Source: CATOSK01 sp963665735 (lineage in GTDB: Bacteria; Chloroflexota; Dehalococcoidia; Lucifugimonadales; UBA3495). Taken from it: a stretch of 64,000 nucleotides of DNA. The notes below the pieces were generated by a model. It saw only the letters and a list, made by a program, of their open reading frames with translations, made no database searches and was not told where the DNA came from. This document shows positions 10,055 to 18,663 of the stretch, in pieces. The DNA lies in NCBI GenBank assembly GCA_963665735.1, contig OY762444.1, positions 1,550,001 through 1,614,000 on the forward strand, read 5' to 3'. The position numbers and the translations under genes are program-made. Each line of letters starts with the position of its first letter. Positions within the stretch are counted from its first letter, which is position 1.

Positions 10055-11335
10055 CTAATCGCTGGAGGGCAGGCTGGGCGCAGGTTCGTCGGCGTAACGG
10101 GAAACCCGCGCGTCACCTTCGATAGCTTTCATCTCGCCAAAGTCAGTTTCACTACCCTTCACCAACTCCGCAAACTTTCGCCCTTGCGGAACCACCGAGC
10201 GGTCAAAGGAACCTACCGAGGAGTTGTACGCCTTAATCGCCGAATCCAATTCCTTGCCTACGTTTTGGTAGTGCCGCATAAAGGTCATCATCCGCTTGTG
10301 CATTTCTTCCCCGGCTTGCCGGATACTTTCCGCGCTCTCGGCGATGCGGTATCTGTCCCAGCCGTTGGCTACCGTCCACAGCAGGGAAATCAGCGATGCG
10401 GGCGTGGCGATGGCTACCCGCTTGGCCATGGCGTAATCAACCAGGTTGGGGTTGGCGTTCAGGGCCGCCGCCAGAAACTGGTCGCCGGGAACGAACATTA
10501 CCACGAAGTCCAGCGAACCTTGCATCTGCGCCCCATAGTTCTTGCCGGCCAGTTCATCCACCTGGGTACGCAACGCCCGGGCGTGGCGGGTAAGGGCGTC
10601 GGCGCTCTTGATTTCATCCTCTTCCTGTTGGGCCTCCAGGTAGGCGGCGGCAGAGGTCTTGGCGTCAACAATGACCATGCGATTGTCCGGCAGTTTCACT
10701 ATCAAGTCGGGCCGTTGGCTGCCGCCGGCCATGGATGACTGCTCGGCAAAGTCGCAATGCTCAACCATCCCGGCCAGTTCCACCACCCGCCGCAGTTGGA
10801 TTTCGCCCCAATTGCCAACTTGCCGGTTGTTGGTCAACGCGCCGGACAGCTTGCCGGTTTCCGCCGCCAAACTACGGCTCTGCTGAATCAGAGACTCGAT
10901 ATTGGGGTTGAGCTTTTCGTAGTTTTGAGCTAACGGCTTGACCAGGGCTTGAAACTGCTCATGCCGCTGGTTGAATTCCCCCTTGGCCGTCTCCAGGGTC
11001 TTGCCCAGATTTTCCTGGGCCAGAGTCATAAACTGTTCGTTGTTGGACTGCAAGGCGCGGCTGGCGGTGGCTTGAAAGGTCTCGCTCAACTGTTCCTTGG
11101 CCGCGTCCAGTATTTTTTGGGCGCTGTCCACCTGTTCCAACTGCCCCCGCAACCCGGCCACGGTTTCCCGTTGCTCCGCCACGGTTTTCTGATGCTCCAG
11201 GTCAGCCGCCGCCAAAGTTTCCTGGTTTTTCCGTTCTGCCTCCGCCAGCTGGCTCTTGGCCCTGGATTCCTGCACCCACCAGCAGGCGACGCCGCCGACC
11301 AGGACTCCCACAATCAACGCAACAATCAGCTCCAC
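10055..11335 (-). CDS. rmuC: DNA recombination protein RmuC
   Basis: A 426-residue protein with an N-terminal membrane anchor (VELIVALIVGVLVGGVACWW), a long coiled coil at about 30-190 and the RmuC nuclease-like domain: NNRQVGNWGEIQLRRVVELAGM, then DLIVKLPDNRMVIVDAKTS and FVPGDQFLAAA. RmuC is linked to restraint of DNA rearrangements between inverted repeats, a fitting activity in a repeat-rich genome. GTG at 11335 is chosen because GAGGGGG lies just upstream; the longer ORF to 11410 lacks a ribosome site. Confidence 0.93.
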   Translation of the reverse strand: MELIVALIVGVLVGGVACWWVQESRAKSQLAEAERKNQETLAAADLEHQKTVAEQRETVAGLRGQLEQVDSAQKILDAAKEQLSETFQATASRALQSNNEQFMTLAQENLGKTLETAKGEFNQRHEQFQALVKPLAQNYEKLNPNIESLIQQSRSLAAETGKLSGALTNNRQVGNWGEIQLRRVVELAGMVEHCDFAEQSSMAGGSQRPDLIVKLPDNRMVIVDAKTSAAAYLEAQQEEDEIKSADALTRHARALRTQVDELAGKNYGAQMQGSLDFVVMFVPGDQFLAAALNANPNLVDYAMAKRVAIATPASLISLLWTVANGWDRYRIAESAESIRQAGEEMHKRMMTFMRHYQNVGKELDSAIKAYNSSVGSFDRSVVPQGRKFAELVKGSETDFGEMKAIEGDARVSRYADEPAPSLPSSD

Positions 11336-11543
11336 CGTCGGCCCCCTCGCTGGACTTTGACCGCTAACCTTGTTGGGCAAAGAATAACATGGCCGCCAAT
11401 TATGCGCCACTTGCGGCAGGTTTGACGCTGTTGGCGCGTCAAACTACCATTGGCCGACGACTAACCGCTACTCCACCACCAAGGGTAAGGATACGGCGGC
11501 CACTTTATACGACAGTTTCCAGCAAACGGGAAAGGCGGCGACA

Positions 11544-11867
11544 ATGACCGGCATAGCGGCGCAGGATTCCGAGCGACTACCCTCCATCCACCCCGGGGAA
11601 ATCCTCAGCCAGGATTTCCTAATCCCCATGAAAATCACCCAGTACCGCTTGGCCCAGGCCATCGGTGTTGACGCCCGCCGGATTCATGCAATAGTTCACG
11701 GGGAACGGGCCATTACCGCCGAAACGGCCCTGCTCTTGTCCCGGTTCTTCGGAAATTCGGCGTCCTTTTGGATGGGACTGCAAACCCAGTACGACCTGGA
11801 AACCGCCTACGACCGTATCGCCCCCAAGCTGGATGCCGTGACTCCCCGCGACCCAACCGGGGCCTGA
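11544..11867 (+). CDS. higA: HigA-type antitoxin, orphan
   Basis: A 107-residue XRE-family protein with the HigA pattern: IHPGEILSQDFLIPMKITQYRLAQAIGV (helix-turn-helix), then RRIHAIVHGERAITAETALLLSRFFG and SASFWMGLQTQYDLE. HigA neutralises the HigB mRNA interferase. The usual higB is absent both upstream (11336-11543) and downstream, so this copy is orphan or serves another toxin. A terminator follows at once. Confidence 0.88.
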   Translation: MTGIAAQDSERLPSIHPGEILSQDFLIPMKITQYRLAQAIGVDARRIHAIVHGERAITAETALLLSRFFGNSASFWMGLQTQYDLETAYDRIAPKLDAVTPRDPTGA

Positions 11868-11888
11868 CCCACGGATTCCGTGGGTTTG
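11868..11888 (+). terminator. Terminator after higA
   Basis: Stem ACCCACGG (11868-11874 plus pairing base) and CCGTGGGT (11878-11885) with an ATT loop, followed by TT and GCGG. Its position directly after the higA stop supports the call; the U tract is weak. Confidence 0.55.
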
Positions 11889-11961
11889 CGGATGATGCTA
11901 CTAACCCTGTCCCAATTGGCGTACAATTCCACCATCCCAACCCACCCGCCGGAGCATTACC

Positions 11962-12513
11962 ATGACCACGCCCAAGGTAGGCCGGTACACCGTGGCCGAT
12001 TACATGGCCCTTCCCGACGACCAGCGTTATGAACTGCTGGATGGAGAGTTGATTTTGGCTCCATCACCCACTTCCCGGCACCAATTCATCCAAATTTATC
12101 TGGCGCACGTGCTGTTTCAGTTCGTTGAGGAACGCGGTCTTGGGTGGGTAGTAGGGGCGCCCCTGGACGTAGTAATGTCCGACCGCAACGTGGCCCAGCC
12201 CGACTTGCTTTTCGTTTCCCACCGGCGGGCCAGCATCGTGACCCGGCCCAATATCCAGGGCGCGCCCGACTTGGCGGTGGAAATTCTGTCCCCTTCCACC
12301 GCCAGACGGGACCGGGGGCAAAAGCTGGACATTTACGCCAGGTATGGCGTCGCCGAGTATTGGATTGTTGACCCGGAAACCGAAACCGTAGAAATCCACG
12401 TCTTGCGGGGAGATACCCTTGACCTCCAGGCTACCTACCGGCGCGGGCAAACTCTGGAATCTCCGATACTGCCCGGCTTGACCATTGAACTGGAGCAAAT
12501 CTTCAACCGTTAA
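11962..12513 (+). CDS. Uma2 family endonuclease (DUF820)
   Basis: A 183-residue protein with the Uma2 order: YTVADYMALPDDQRYELLDGEL, then VAQPDLLFVS, then DLAVEILSPSTARRDRGQKLDIYARYGVAEYWIVDPE. The PD-(D/E)XK-like residues are the Asp of QPDLL, the Glu of VEIL and the later Lys. Uma2 genes are abundant in Chloroflexota and cyanobacteria; their role is poorly known. The start ATG follows CCGGAG. A TACAAT box lies at 11922-11927. Confidence 0.92.
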   Translation: MTTPKVGRYTVADYMALPDDQRYELLDGELILAPSPTSRHQFIQIYLAHVLFQFVEERGLGWVVGAPLDVVMSDRNVAQPDLLFVSHRRASIVTRPNIQGAPDLAVEILSPSTARRDRGQKLDIYARYGVAEYWIVDPETETVEIHVLRGDTLDLQATYRRGQTLESPILPGLTIELEQIFNR

Positions 12514-12549
12514 CGACATCCTTGCCGCCAAGACCCATTCCTGAGCGTG

Positions 12550-12562
12550 TATAATTTCCCCG
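12550..12562 (+). promoter_or_regulatory. -10 box 6 nt before hicA (leaderless)
   Basis: TATAAT at 12550-12555 is separated from the GTG start (12562) by 6 nt, which would put the transcription start at the first base of the start codon. The same spacing is seen at 24232 and 41926. Confidence 0.6.
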
Positions 12563-12759
12563 TGGAAAGCCGGGAAGTGATACGCAGGTTGAGGCGGGAA
12601 GGTTGGGAAATCCGGAACGTCACGGGCAGCCACCACCACTTTCTTCATCCTGACCGGCCCGGCATAGTTTCAGTGCCGCATCCTGAGAAAGATATACGCA
12701 TTGGCACCCTGCGCAGCATTTTCCGGCAAGCCGGTTGGGATTGGAGGTCACGGCGATAA
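12562..12759 (+). CDS. hicA: HicA mRNA interferase toxin
   Basis: A 65-residue HicA with a double-stranded RNA-binding fold: SREVIRRLRREGWEIRNVTG, the catalytic His region SHHHFLHPD and VPHPEKDIRIGTLRSIFRQAGW. The GTG at 12562 gives the normal N-terminus; a GTG at 12547 would place the TATAAT box inside the gene. It overlaps hicB by one base (TAATG). Confidence 0.92.
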   Translation: MESREVIRRLRREGWEIRNVTGSHHHFLHPDRPGIVSVPHPEKDIRIGTLRSIFRQAGWDWRSRR

Positions 12760-13169
12760 TGCGATTTCCCATCGTAATTCACCATGATGAGGGTTCTTCC
12801 TATGGCGTAACCGTGCCGGATTTGCCCGGCTGCATCTCCGTCGGCGACACGCTGGACGAAGCCTGCGACATGGCGCGCGAGGCTATCGAGGGCCACGTCG
12901 AAACCATGATTATGCACGGAGAGCCTGTCCCCAAGCAACGGTCGTTGACCTTCCATCACAAAAATAAAGACTTCGCCAATGGAATCTGGGCGTTGGTGGA
13001 CGTTGACCTTTCCCAACTGTCGGTCAAGACCGAGCAGGTCACCATTACGTTGCTGTCCCCGGTGCTGCGAACCATAGACGAAGCGGCGGCCAAGGCCGGG
13101 GAGTCGCGCTCCAGTTTCCTCAACCGCGCTGCCATGCGAATGATTATGGATGAACTGCTCGACGAGTAA
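12759..13169 (+). CDS. hicB: HicB antitoxin with ribbon-helix-helix tail
   Basis: A 136-residue protein. The N-terminal half is the partial RNase H-like HicB fold (MRFPIVIHHDEGSSYGVTVPDLPGCISVGDTLDEA), which binds HicA. The C-terminal 45 residues (ITLLSPVLRTIDEAAAKAGESRSSFLNRAA) form a ribbon-helix-helix domain that likely represses the operon. The toxin-first order is the classic hicAB arrangement. Confidence 0.92.
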   Translation: MRFPIVIHHDEGSSYGVTVPDLPGCISVGDTLDEACDMAREAIEGHVETMIMHGEPVPKQRSLTFHHKNKDFANGIWALVDVDLSQLSVKTEQVTITLLSPVLRTIDEAAAKAGESRSSFLNRAAMRMIMDELLDE

Positions 13170-13242
13170 CCGCCCCCAAGCGTGAAACTCCGGCTGCGAG
13201 GGTTTAAGATGTAACGCCAAGAAAACCCTTGCGGAGTTCAAC

Positions 13243-15000
13243 ATGGCCGGGGAACGAACATTTCGGCTCGCGCTGGCCCAAATCAACACCACCGTCGGCG
13301 ACATTGCCGGCAACACCGCCAAAATCCTGGACTACGTGGAACGCGCCCGGCAAGCCGGCGCCGACCTGGTGGCCTTCCCCGAACTCGCCATCACCGGCTA
13401 CCCCCCCGAAGACCTGCTCTTCAACACTTCCTTCCTCCAAGCTAACATCGCCGCCCTGCAAGATATTGTCGCCGCCTCCCGCGGCATCGCCGTGGTGGTC
13501 GGCTGCGTTGACCTGGGGCCGGACATCGCCAACGCCGCCGCCCTGGCCTATGACGGCGCGTTGGTGGACGTTTACCACAAGATGTACCTGCCCAACTACG
13601 GCGTTTTTGACGAAGACCGCTACTTCCGCCGCGGCGATAGCTGCCCGGTTTACACCATCAACGGCGTCGGCGTCGGCGTCAACATCTGCGAAGACATCTG
13701 GTATCCTGTGGGCCCCATCGCCGTCCAGCGGGAGGCCGGCGCCGAGGTCATCGTCAACATCAACGGCTCACCTTTCCACGCCGGCAAGCGCGATTACCGG
13801 GAGAAGATGATTGCCACCCGCGCCGCCGACAATGAGCTTTACGTCGCCTATCTGAACCTGGTGGGCGGCCAGGACGAACTGATTTTTGACGGTTCCAGCC
13901 TGGTCTGCGACGCCGTTGGCAACACCATCGCCGGCGGCCCCGCCTTTGAGGAAGCACTGGTAATCACCGACCTGGACATTGAGGCTGTCCTGCGCTCCCG
14001 GTTGCGCGACCCGCGGCCCCGCAAGGAAAACCCCACCATCCTGCGGGAAATCGGCCAGCCCCGCCGGATTCACGTCTCCGACTTTCAGCCCCGGCAGCGT
14101 CCGCCCCTGCCCCCGGAGTCTAACGCCGCCGGCTACGCATCCATCGGTTACGTGGAGGAAGTGTACCGGGCGTTGGTCATGGGGACGCGCGATTACGTCC
14201 GCAAGTCGGGATTCGCCAAGGTGGTTATCGGTCTGTCCGGCGGCATAGACTCGGCCCTGACCGCCGCCGTCGCCGTGGACGCCCTGGGGCCGGAAAACGT
14301 CGTTGGCGTGGGTATGCCCTCCCGCTACTCTTCCGAGGGCAGCGTCAGCGATTCCAGGGAACTGGCCGACGCTTTGGGCATAGACTTCTGGGTCATTCCC
14401 ATCGAACCGGCCCACCAAGCCTTTTACAATATGCTGGAAGAGCGTTTCCGCGACACCCAACCCAACGTGGCCGAGGAAAACGTGCAGGCCCGCATCCGGG
14501 GCAACGTGATGATGACCATTGCCAACAAGTTCGGCTGGCTGGTTCTGACCACCGGCAACAAGAGCGAAATGGCGATGGGCTACGCCACCCTTTACGGCGA
14601 CATGGCCGGCGGTTTCGCCGTCATCAAGGACGTTCCCAAGACCCTGGTTTATCAACTGAGCCGGTGGCGCAACGAAAACGGCGACCCCCGCCCGGTCATT
14701 CCCCAGGCCATCATCAGCAAGCCGCCCAGCGCCGAACTGCGCCCCGACCAGACCGACCAGGACACGCTGCCGCCCTACGAAGAGCTGGACCCCATCGTGA
14801 AAGCCTACGTGGAAGAGGATTGCAGCCTGGCGGAGATGGTGGCGATGGGCCACGACGAGGCGGCGGTGCGCCAGGTCATTTCTTTCGTTGACCGCAACGA
14901 ATACAAGCGGCGGCAGGCCCCGCCCGGCGTAAAAATAACCCCCCGCAACTTCGGCAAAGACCGCCGCCTGCCTATTGTTAATCGGTATCGGCAGTTTTAG
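13243..15000 (+). CDS. nadE: Glutamine-dependent NAD+ synthetase
   Basis: Last step of NAD synthesis: deamido-NAD, ATP and glutamine to NAD. The 585-residue protein has an N-terminal glutaminase of the nitrilase fold with Glu47, Lys113 and Cys149 (FPELAITG, YHKMYLPN, NICEDIW) and a C-terminal synthetase with the pyrophosphatase loop SGGIDS at 332-337. Length is typical of the two-domain enzyme, which needs no separate amidotransferase. The start ATG follows TTGCGGAG. Confidence 0.97.
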   Translation: MAGERTFRLALAQINTTVGDIAGNTAKILDYVERARQAGADLVAFPELAITGYPPEDLLFNTSFLQANIAALQDIVAASRGIAVVVGCVDLGPDIANAAALAYDGALVDVYHKMYLPNYGVFDEDRYFRRGDSCPVYTINGVGVGVNICEDIWYPVGPIAVQREAGAEVIVNINGSPFHAGKRDYREKMIATRAADNELYVAYLNLVGGQDELIFDGSSLVCDAVGNTIAGGPAFEEALVITDLDIEAVLRSRLRDPRPRKENPTILREIGQPRRIHVSDFQPRQRPPLPPESNAAGYASIGYVEEVYRALVMGTRDYVRKSGFAKVVIGLSGGIDSALTAAVAVDALGPENVVGVGMPSRYSSEGSVSDSRELADALGIDFWVIPIEPAHQAFYNMLEERFRDTQPNVAEENVQARIRGNVMMTIANKFGWLVLTTGNKSEMAMGYATLYGDMAGGFAVIKDVPKTLVYQLSRWRNENGDPRPVIPQAIISKPPSAELRPDQTDQDTLPPYEELDPIVKAYVEEDCSLAEMVAMGHDEAAVRQVISFVDRNEYKRRQAPPGVKITPRNFGKDRRLPIVNRYRQF

Positions 15001-15194
15001 GGGCGGGGGGGTCATGCCAGCGTAGCGGGAACCATCGGGCCGGGTTGTTGACCCTAGCCAACAGCCCGACCCGGCTCGTTTCGCTCGGTACGAGGGCGGC
15101 AAGGTGCGTCACCATTGGCTGGGAATGGATGCTGTGACTGGGCGTATAATGGTTTGGAAGGGACAGGACGGCTACTTGTGAGACAGAAATCTTG

Positions 15195-16253
15195 ATGGTT
15201 GAACGCCTCAATGCCACTGTCGAAAGTGGCGAAACCTCTGTGGAAGAGGACAGCTTACTTGGACACCTGATCGGCAACTGTCAGGCCGCTATGATGGCCG
15301 CCATAGAAGTTTACAATAAACCGATGTTCCAGTATCGGGATGAATGCACGGTCATCCTCTTGCTGAACGCGTGGGAACTTTTGCTGAAGGCAATCCTCGT
15401 CAAACATGGGAAACCGATATACTACCCTGAAAACCTGAACCAATCATCCAGAACCCTAGCGTGGAAGGACGCGTTTGCGAGAGCTAAAGTACATTTCCCA
15501 AACACAGTTGCTAGTTTGCCGACCCAACTGAATCTAGACCTGCTCGGATCCTATCGCGATAAGGCCATCCATTTATACAACGAGACCGATATTGCCCTAG
15601 TCCTGTACTCTCTATCACAAACTTCAATCGTCAATTTCCGTGACGTCCTGCATGGCTTATTCGATATCGACATAGCCGACCAGATGAACTGGCGCCTACT
15701 ACCTTTAGGAATCCGTCCTCCGATTGACGCGGTCTCATTCATGCAAGAAGCGTCAATAGATGGGGCGTCGGAGACCAGTCAATTTCTTGCGGAATTGTCA
15801 CGGGCTACCGAAGAATTGAGAAAAGCCAACGAGGACACCGGCCGACTACTGACGGTCTTCAATGTTAAGGTGGAATCGGTCAAGAAGATTGGCGATGCGG
15901 ATGTCACTGTCGCAGTGGACAATGACCCAACCCAGGACCATGTGCGAACAGTAGTCCGCCGACAGGACCCTAACCAGTCGCATCCTTTGAGACAAAAAGA
16001 GGTCTTGGAAACGATTCCTACTCTGCATGACATACACTTTACCAGTTACACATTCCAAGCGATTGTCTGGAAATACAGCCTCCGAGAAAATGCGCAATAC
16101 TGTTGGATGGCAAACGAAGGAGTGTTAACAAGGTATTCCCAAGACATTATTACTTTCATCAAGAGCCTGAGCGCCAACGACAAAGATTCAGCCGTGAATA
16201 GCTATCGAGAACACATGAGGTTAAGGCGAACAAACAAGGTGACTAACCCATGA
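15195..16253 (+). CDS. DUF3644 domain protein (HEPN-like)
   Basis: A 352-residue protein with the DUF3644 signature near the N-terminus: YRDECTVILLLNAWELLLKAILVKHGKPIYY (about 47-77), then GSYRDKAIHLYNE. The fold is HEPN-related and often linked to defence islands; the activity is not established. Codon use is A+T-richer than in nadE, which suggests transfer. A TATAAT lies at 15145-15150. ATG at 15195 is chosen over the TTG just before it. Confidence 0.75.
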   Translation: MVERLNATVESGETSVEEDSLLGHLIGNCQAAMMAAIEVYNKPMFQYRDECTVILLLNAWELLLKAILVKHGKPIYYPENLNQSSRTLAWKDAFARAKVHFPNTVASLPTQLNLDLLGSYRDKAIHLYNETDIALVLYSLSQTSIVNFRDVLHGLFDIDIADQMNWRLLPLGIRPPIDAVSFMQEASIDGASETSQFLAELSRATEELRKANEDTGRLLTVFNVKVESVKKIGDADVTVAVDNDPTQDHVRTVVRRQDPNQSHPLRQKEVLETIPTLHDIHFTSYTFQAIVWKYSLRENAQYCWMANEGVLTRYSQDIITFIKSLSANDKDSAVNSYREHMRLRRTNKVTNP

Positions 16254-16422
16254 ATCCCCCCACCCTCAAGTAGCCATCCGGACCCGTCACCACTTTCGTA
16301 GGCATAAGGCCCCACCATCCATCCCCACCACCCAACCGCCGCTTGACACTCAAACTCGTCCGCCGTTAACATCCGGCGGCGGAGGGGGTTGAGGGGCAAC
16401 GAGTTTCTGGAAGAGTTCAGCG

Positions 16423-17031
16423 ATGCTGGTTGGCAAGCCTTTGGCGGGGGCAGTCCTTATGTTCCTGACTTGCCTGTTGGCCTTGCCCGATGTGGCGGCG
16501 GCCCAGGGCGGGCCAGCCCCGCCGCACATTTTCCACGGATTCGTTACCGTTGACGGCGCTCCGCCGCCCGACGACACGCCAGTCCAAGCCTTTATTGCCG
16601 GTGAAATCAAGGGGAGCGGCCTGGTGAAGGACGGGCATTATTTGTTGGCCGTTGGACAGGGCGACGGAGAGGCCATTGTCTTCACCGTCGGCGGCGTTCC
16701 CGCCCCGGAAACCGGCCGTTGGGAATTTGGCGGAGCAACGGTATTGGACTTGACGGCCCGCGCCGGCTCCCGAACTCTGCTCAACGTGATGTCGGACTTG
16801 ATTCTTCGGGGCAAGCTTGATCGGGTATTTTGGTTCGACAATGCCACCAAGACATGGCGTTGGTATTTTGGCAACCCGGCCCTCAATGACTTGAACACCC
16901 TGGACTCGCTTCCCACCGGGGCGCCGGCCTGGGTCAAAGTAACCGGCCCCGTCACCGCTTTTATCGGGGGACAGCCCTACCCTTTCACCTGCTCCGGCGG
17001 CAACTGCTGGCACCTGATAACTGTCCCTTAA
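16423..17031 (+). CDS. Secreted protein of unknown function
   Basis: A 202-residue protein with a cleavable signal peptide (hydrophobic core AGAVLMFLTCLLALP, likely cut after VAAA near residue 27). The mature part opens with PHIFHGFVTVDGAPPPDDTPVQAFIAGE, which resembles short beta-sandwich modules common in Chloroflexota secreted proteins. Two Cys near the C-terminus (FTCSGGNCWH) may form a disulphide. The start follows GGAAGAG. No function is assigned. Confidence 0.72.
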   Translation: MLVGKPLAGAVLMFLTCLLALPDVAAAQGGPAPPHIFHGFVTVDGAPPPDDTPVQAFIAGEIKGSGLVKDGHYLLAVGQGDGEAIVFTVGGVPAPETGRWEFGGATVLDLTARAGSRTLLNVMSDLILRGKLDRVFWFDNATKTWRWYFGNPALNDLNTLDSLPTGAPAWVKVTGPVTAFIGGQPYPFTCSGGNCWHLITVP

Positions 17032-17044
17032 ACCGACCCCGGCA

Positions 17045-17515
17045 CTAACCCCCGTCGGCCACTTCTACCACCATTTCCACTTCGACGCAGCTGCCCCGCG
17101 GCAAGCCGCCCATGCCAACGGCGGAGCGGGCGTGACGGCCCTTGTCGCCGTACAACTCTACCAGCAAATCCGATGCGCCGTTGCCCACTACGAAATGCCG
17201 GTCAAACTCCGGTTCGGCGTTGACCATCACCAGCAGTTTCAAGACCTGCTTCACCAGGTCCAGGTCTCCGATGCTCTCCCGGATGCTGGCCAGACAGTTA
17301 ATCGCCGCCAGCCGGGCGGCGTCATAGCCCTGTTCTACCGTAACCTCCCGCCCCACCTTGCCGGGGAACAGCACATCCCCGTCGGGCTTGCGGGGCAGGT
17401 GTCCGGCCACAAAGAGCAGGTTGCCGCTGCGCTGCACCGCTACGAAGTTGGCCAGGGGCGCCGAGGGCGCGGCCAACTCCACGCCCATCGCCTGAATCTT
17501 CCGTTCAATCAGCAC
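17045..17515 (-). CDS. RidA family protein
   Basis: A 156-residue member of the YjgF/YER057c/UK114 superfamily, which removes reactive enamine/imine intermediates of amino acid metabolism or hydrolyses related substrates. Seen: LANFVAVQRSGNLLFVAGHLP near the N-terminus, the middle AINCLASIRESIGDLDLVKQVLKLLVMV and the end GHARSAVGMGGLPRGSCVEVEMVVEV. The Arg of ARSAVG matches the substrate-binding Arg. The start is GTG at 17515 after AAGGGGG. Confidence 0.9.
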   Translation of the reverse strand: MLIERKIQAMGVELAAPSAPLANFVAVQRSGNLLFVAGHLPRKPDGDVLFPGKVGREVTVEQGYDAARLAAINCLASIRESIGDLDLVKQVLKLLVMVNAEPEFDRHFVVGNGASDLLVELYGDKGRHARSAVGMGGLPRGSCVEVEMVVEVADGG

Positions 17516-17630
17516 GTATCCCCCTTAATGAGCTGGACTCGTGGTTTACAAAATTTCTTCAGGTGAATTCTGTGACCAACATGGTAAGTGGCGGATATTT
17601 CAACCGTCTCAACCCAAGTTGAGTTGAACA

Positions 17631-17936
17631 TTAGCCCTCGCCGGCATCATCAAAAGGAGAAAAAATGCCACTCAAATCCACCTCAATGTCATCGCTTTCG
17701 ACCGAAGAATCATATCGTTCCCGAATAGACCAGAAATTTTCTTTCTTGCAGACCACTTTGCAGGCCGGGCACGTTACTTCTTCCAATTCTGTGGCCATCA
17801 TGGCCAGCGCGTCCCGATTTTCTGGGCGGTCAAGGGGATATTCCAAGCCGCAACCTGTAACAGCCTCTTGCGGTTGTCGGGTGTCCTTGAATCGTCGTGC
17901 GTTAATGATGCGGTGAAGGTAGTGGACAACTGGCAT
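17631..17936 (-). CDS. Small protein with a CxxC zinc-binding-like pair
   Basis: A 101-residue protein. MPVVHYLHRIINARRF, then AVTGCGLEYP and VTCPACKVVC. The CPAC pair plus the other Cys and His could bind zinc. An acidic tail (ESDDIEVDLSGIFSPFDDAGEG) ends it. ATG at 17936 is chosen because GAAGGGGGC precedes it. A strong inverted repeat lies in the leader at 17957-18003. Function unknown. Confidence 0.6.
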   Translation of the reverse strand: MPVVHYLHRIINARRFKDTRQPQEAVTGCGLEYPLDRPENRDALAMMATELEEVTCPACKVVCKKENFWSIRERYDSSVESDDIEVDLSGIFSPFDDAGEG

Positions 17937-17956
17937 TGAGCCCCCTTCGGAAATAT

Positions 17957-18003
17957 CCAAGGTTCCTGCCGACGGCCGGCCGAGGTCTTGGCGGGAACCT
18001 TGG
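17957..18003. repeat. 47-nt hairpin in the leader of the CxxC gene
   Basis: Arms CCAAGGTTCCTGCC (17957-17970) and GGCGGGAACCTTGG (17990-18003) pair over 14 bp with one G-T pair; the 19-nt loop contains the palindrome GGCCGGCC. It sits about 20 nt before the start codon and after the cupin gene. It could be a terminator for the cupin gene or a regulatory hairpin; no U tract is seen. Confidence 0.7.
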
Positions 18004-18103
18004 ATTGCTCCTAACCCGTCAGAAGAATAACAACATGACCAAGGGAACAGTTTAGGGCAACTGTGATTAAGCGGAATACCCCAAGACTACCCCCGTACTA
18101 ACC

Positions 18104-18496
18104 CTATTCCCCCAAGTTGATGACGATGTTGTCCGGGGCGCGCACCAGGATGGCCGTCTGCGGTTCGTCGTAGGGGTTGGCCTCGATATGGGGCGTGTGC
18201 GGCGGCACGAAAAGGAAGTCGCCAGGGCCGGCCTCGATGTATTCCTTGAAGTCCTCGCCGTAATAGACCCGCACGTGGCCGCTAAGGATGTAGGCCGCCG
18301 TCTCCGCCTCGCCGTGGTGGTGGGGCGCGCCGTACTCGTTGGGCGCGGCGGTTACATACCCCATCCACACCTTCGACACGCCCACCGTGTCCTTGGTGAT
18401 GCCCGGCTGCCGCACCATCCCCCGCGTCTGGATGGTGGCGCTGGGGTCTTGCGCGCCGTGGACGACGTAAGGGACGTTCATTCGGGTAATCGTCAT
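18104..18496 (-). CDS. Cupin domain protein
   Basis: A 130-residue single-domain cupin. Motif 1 is GAPHHHGEAETAAYILSGHVRVYYG with the metal ligands His-His-His-Glu; motif 2 is GDFLFVPPHTPHIEANP with the second His. Such small cupins act as isomerases, dioxygenases or binding proteins; the substrate is unknown. ATG at 18496 follows GGGAGGAATCC. Confidence 0.85.
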   Translation of the reverse strand: MTITRMNVPYVVHGAQDPSATIQTRGMVRQPGITKDTVGVSKVWMGYVTAAPNEYGAPHHHGEAETAAYILSGHVRVYYGEDFKEYIEAGPGDFLFVPPHTPHIEANPYDEPQTAILVRAPDNIVINLGE

Positions 18497-18663
18497 AACC
18501 GGATTCCTCCCGCCAATTCTTGCGCCCAACATTAGGCCCCACCGTCCCCCATGTCAAGAAACAGCCCACCGCTGCGGGGTCTGGCGCGGCCCGTGGGCAT
18601 CTGCTACCCTTGCCCCAACCATCGGGGAACCCCCGCAGCCGTTGACCGGGGAGGTTAATCGTT

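Noticed and set aside
13768..15102. 444-codon ORF on the minus strand
   Set aside because: Antisense of nadE, whose catalytic residues are complete on the plus strand; the composition is that of a codon-bias shadow.
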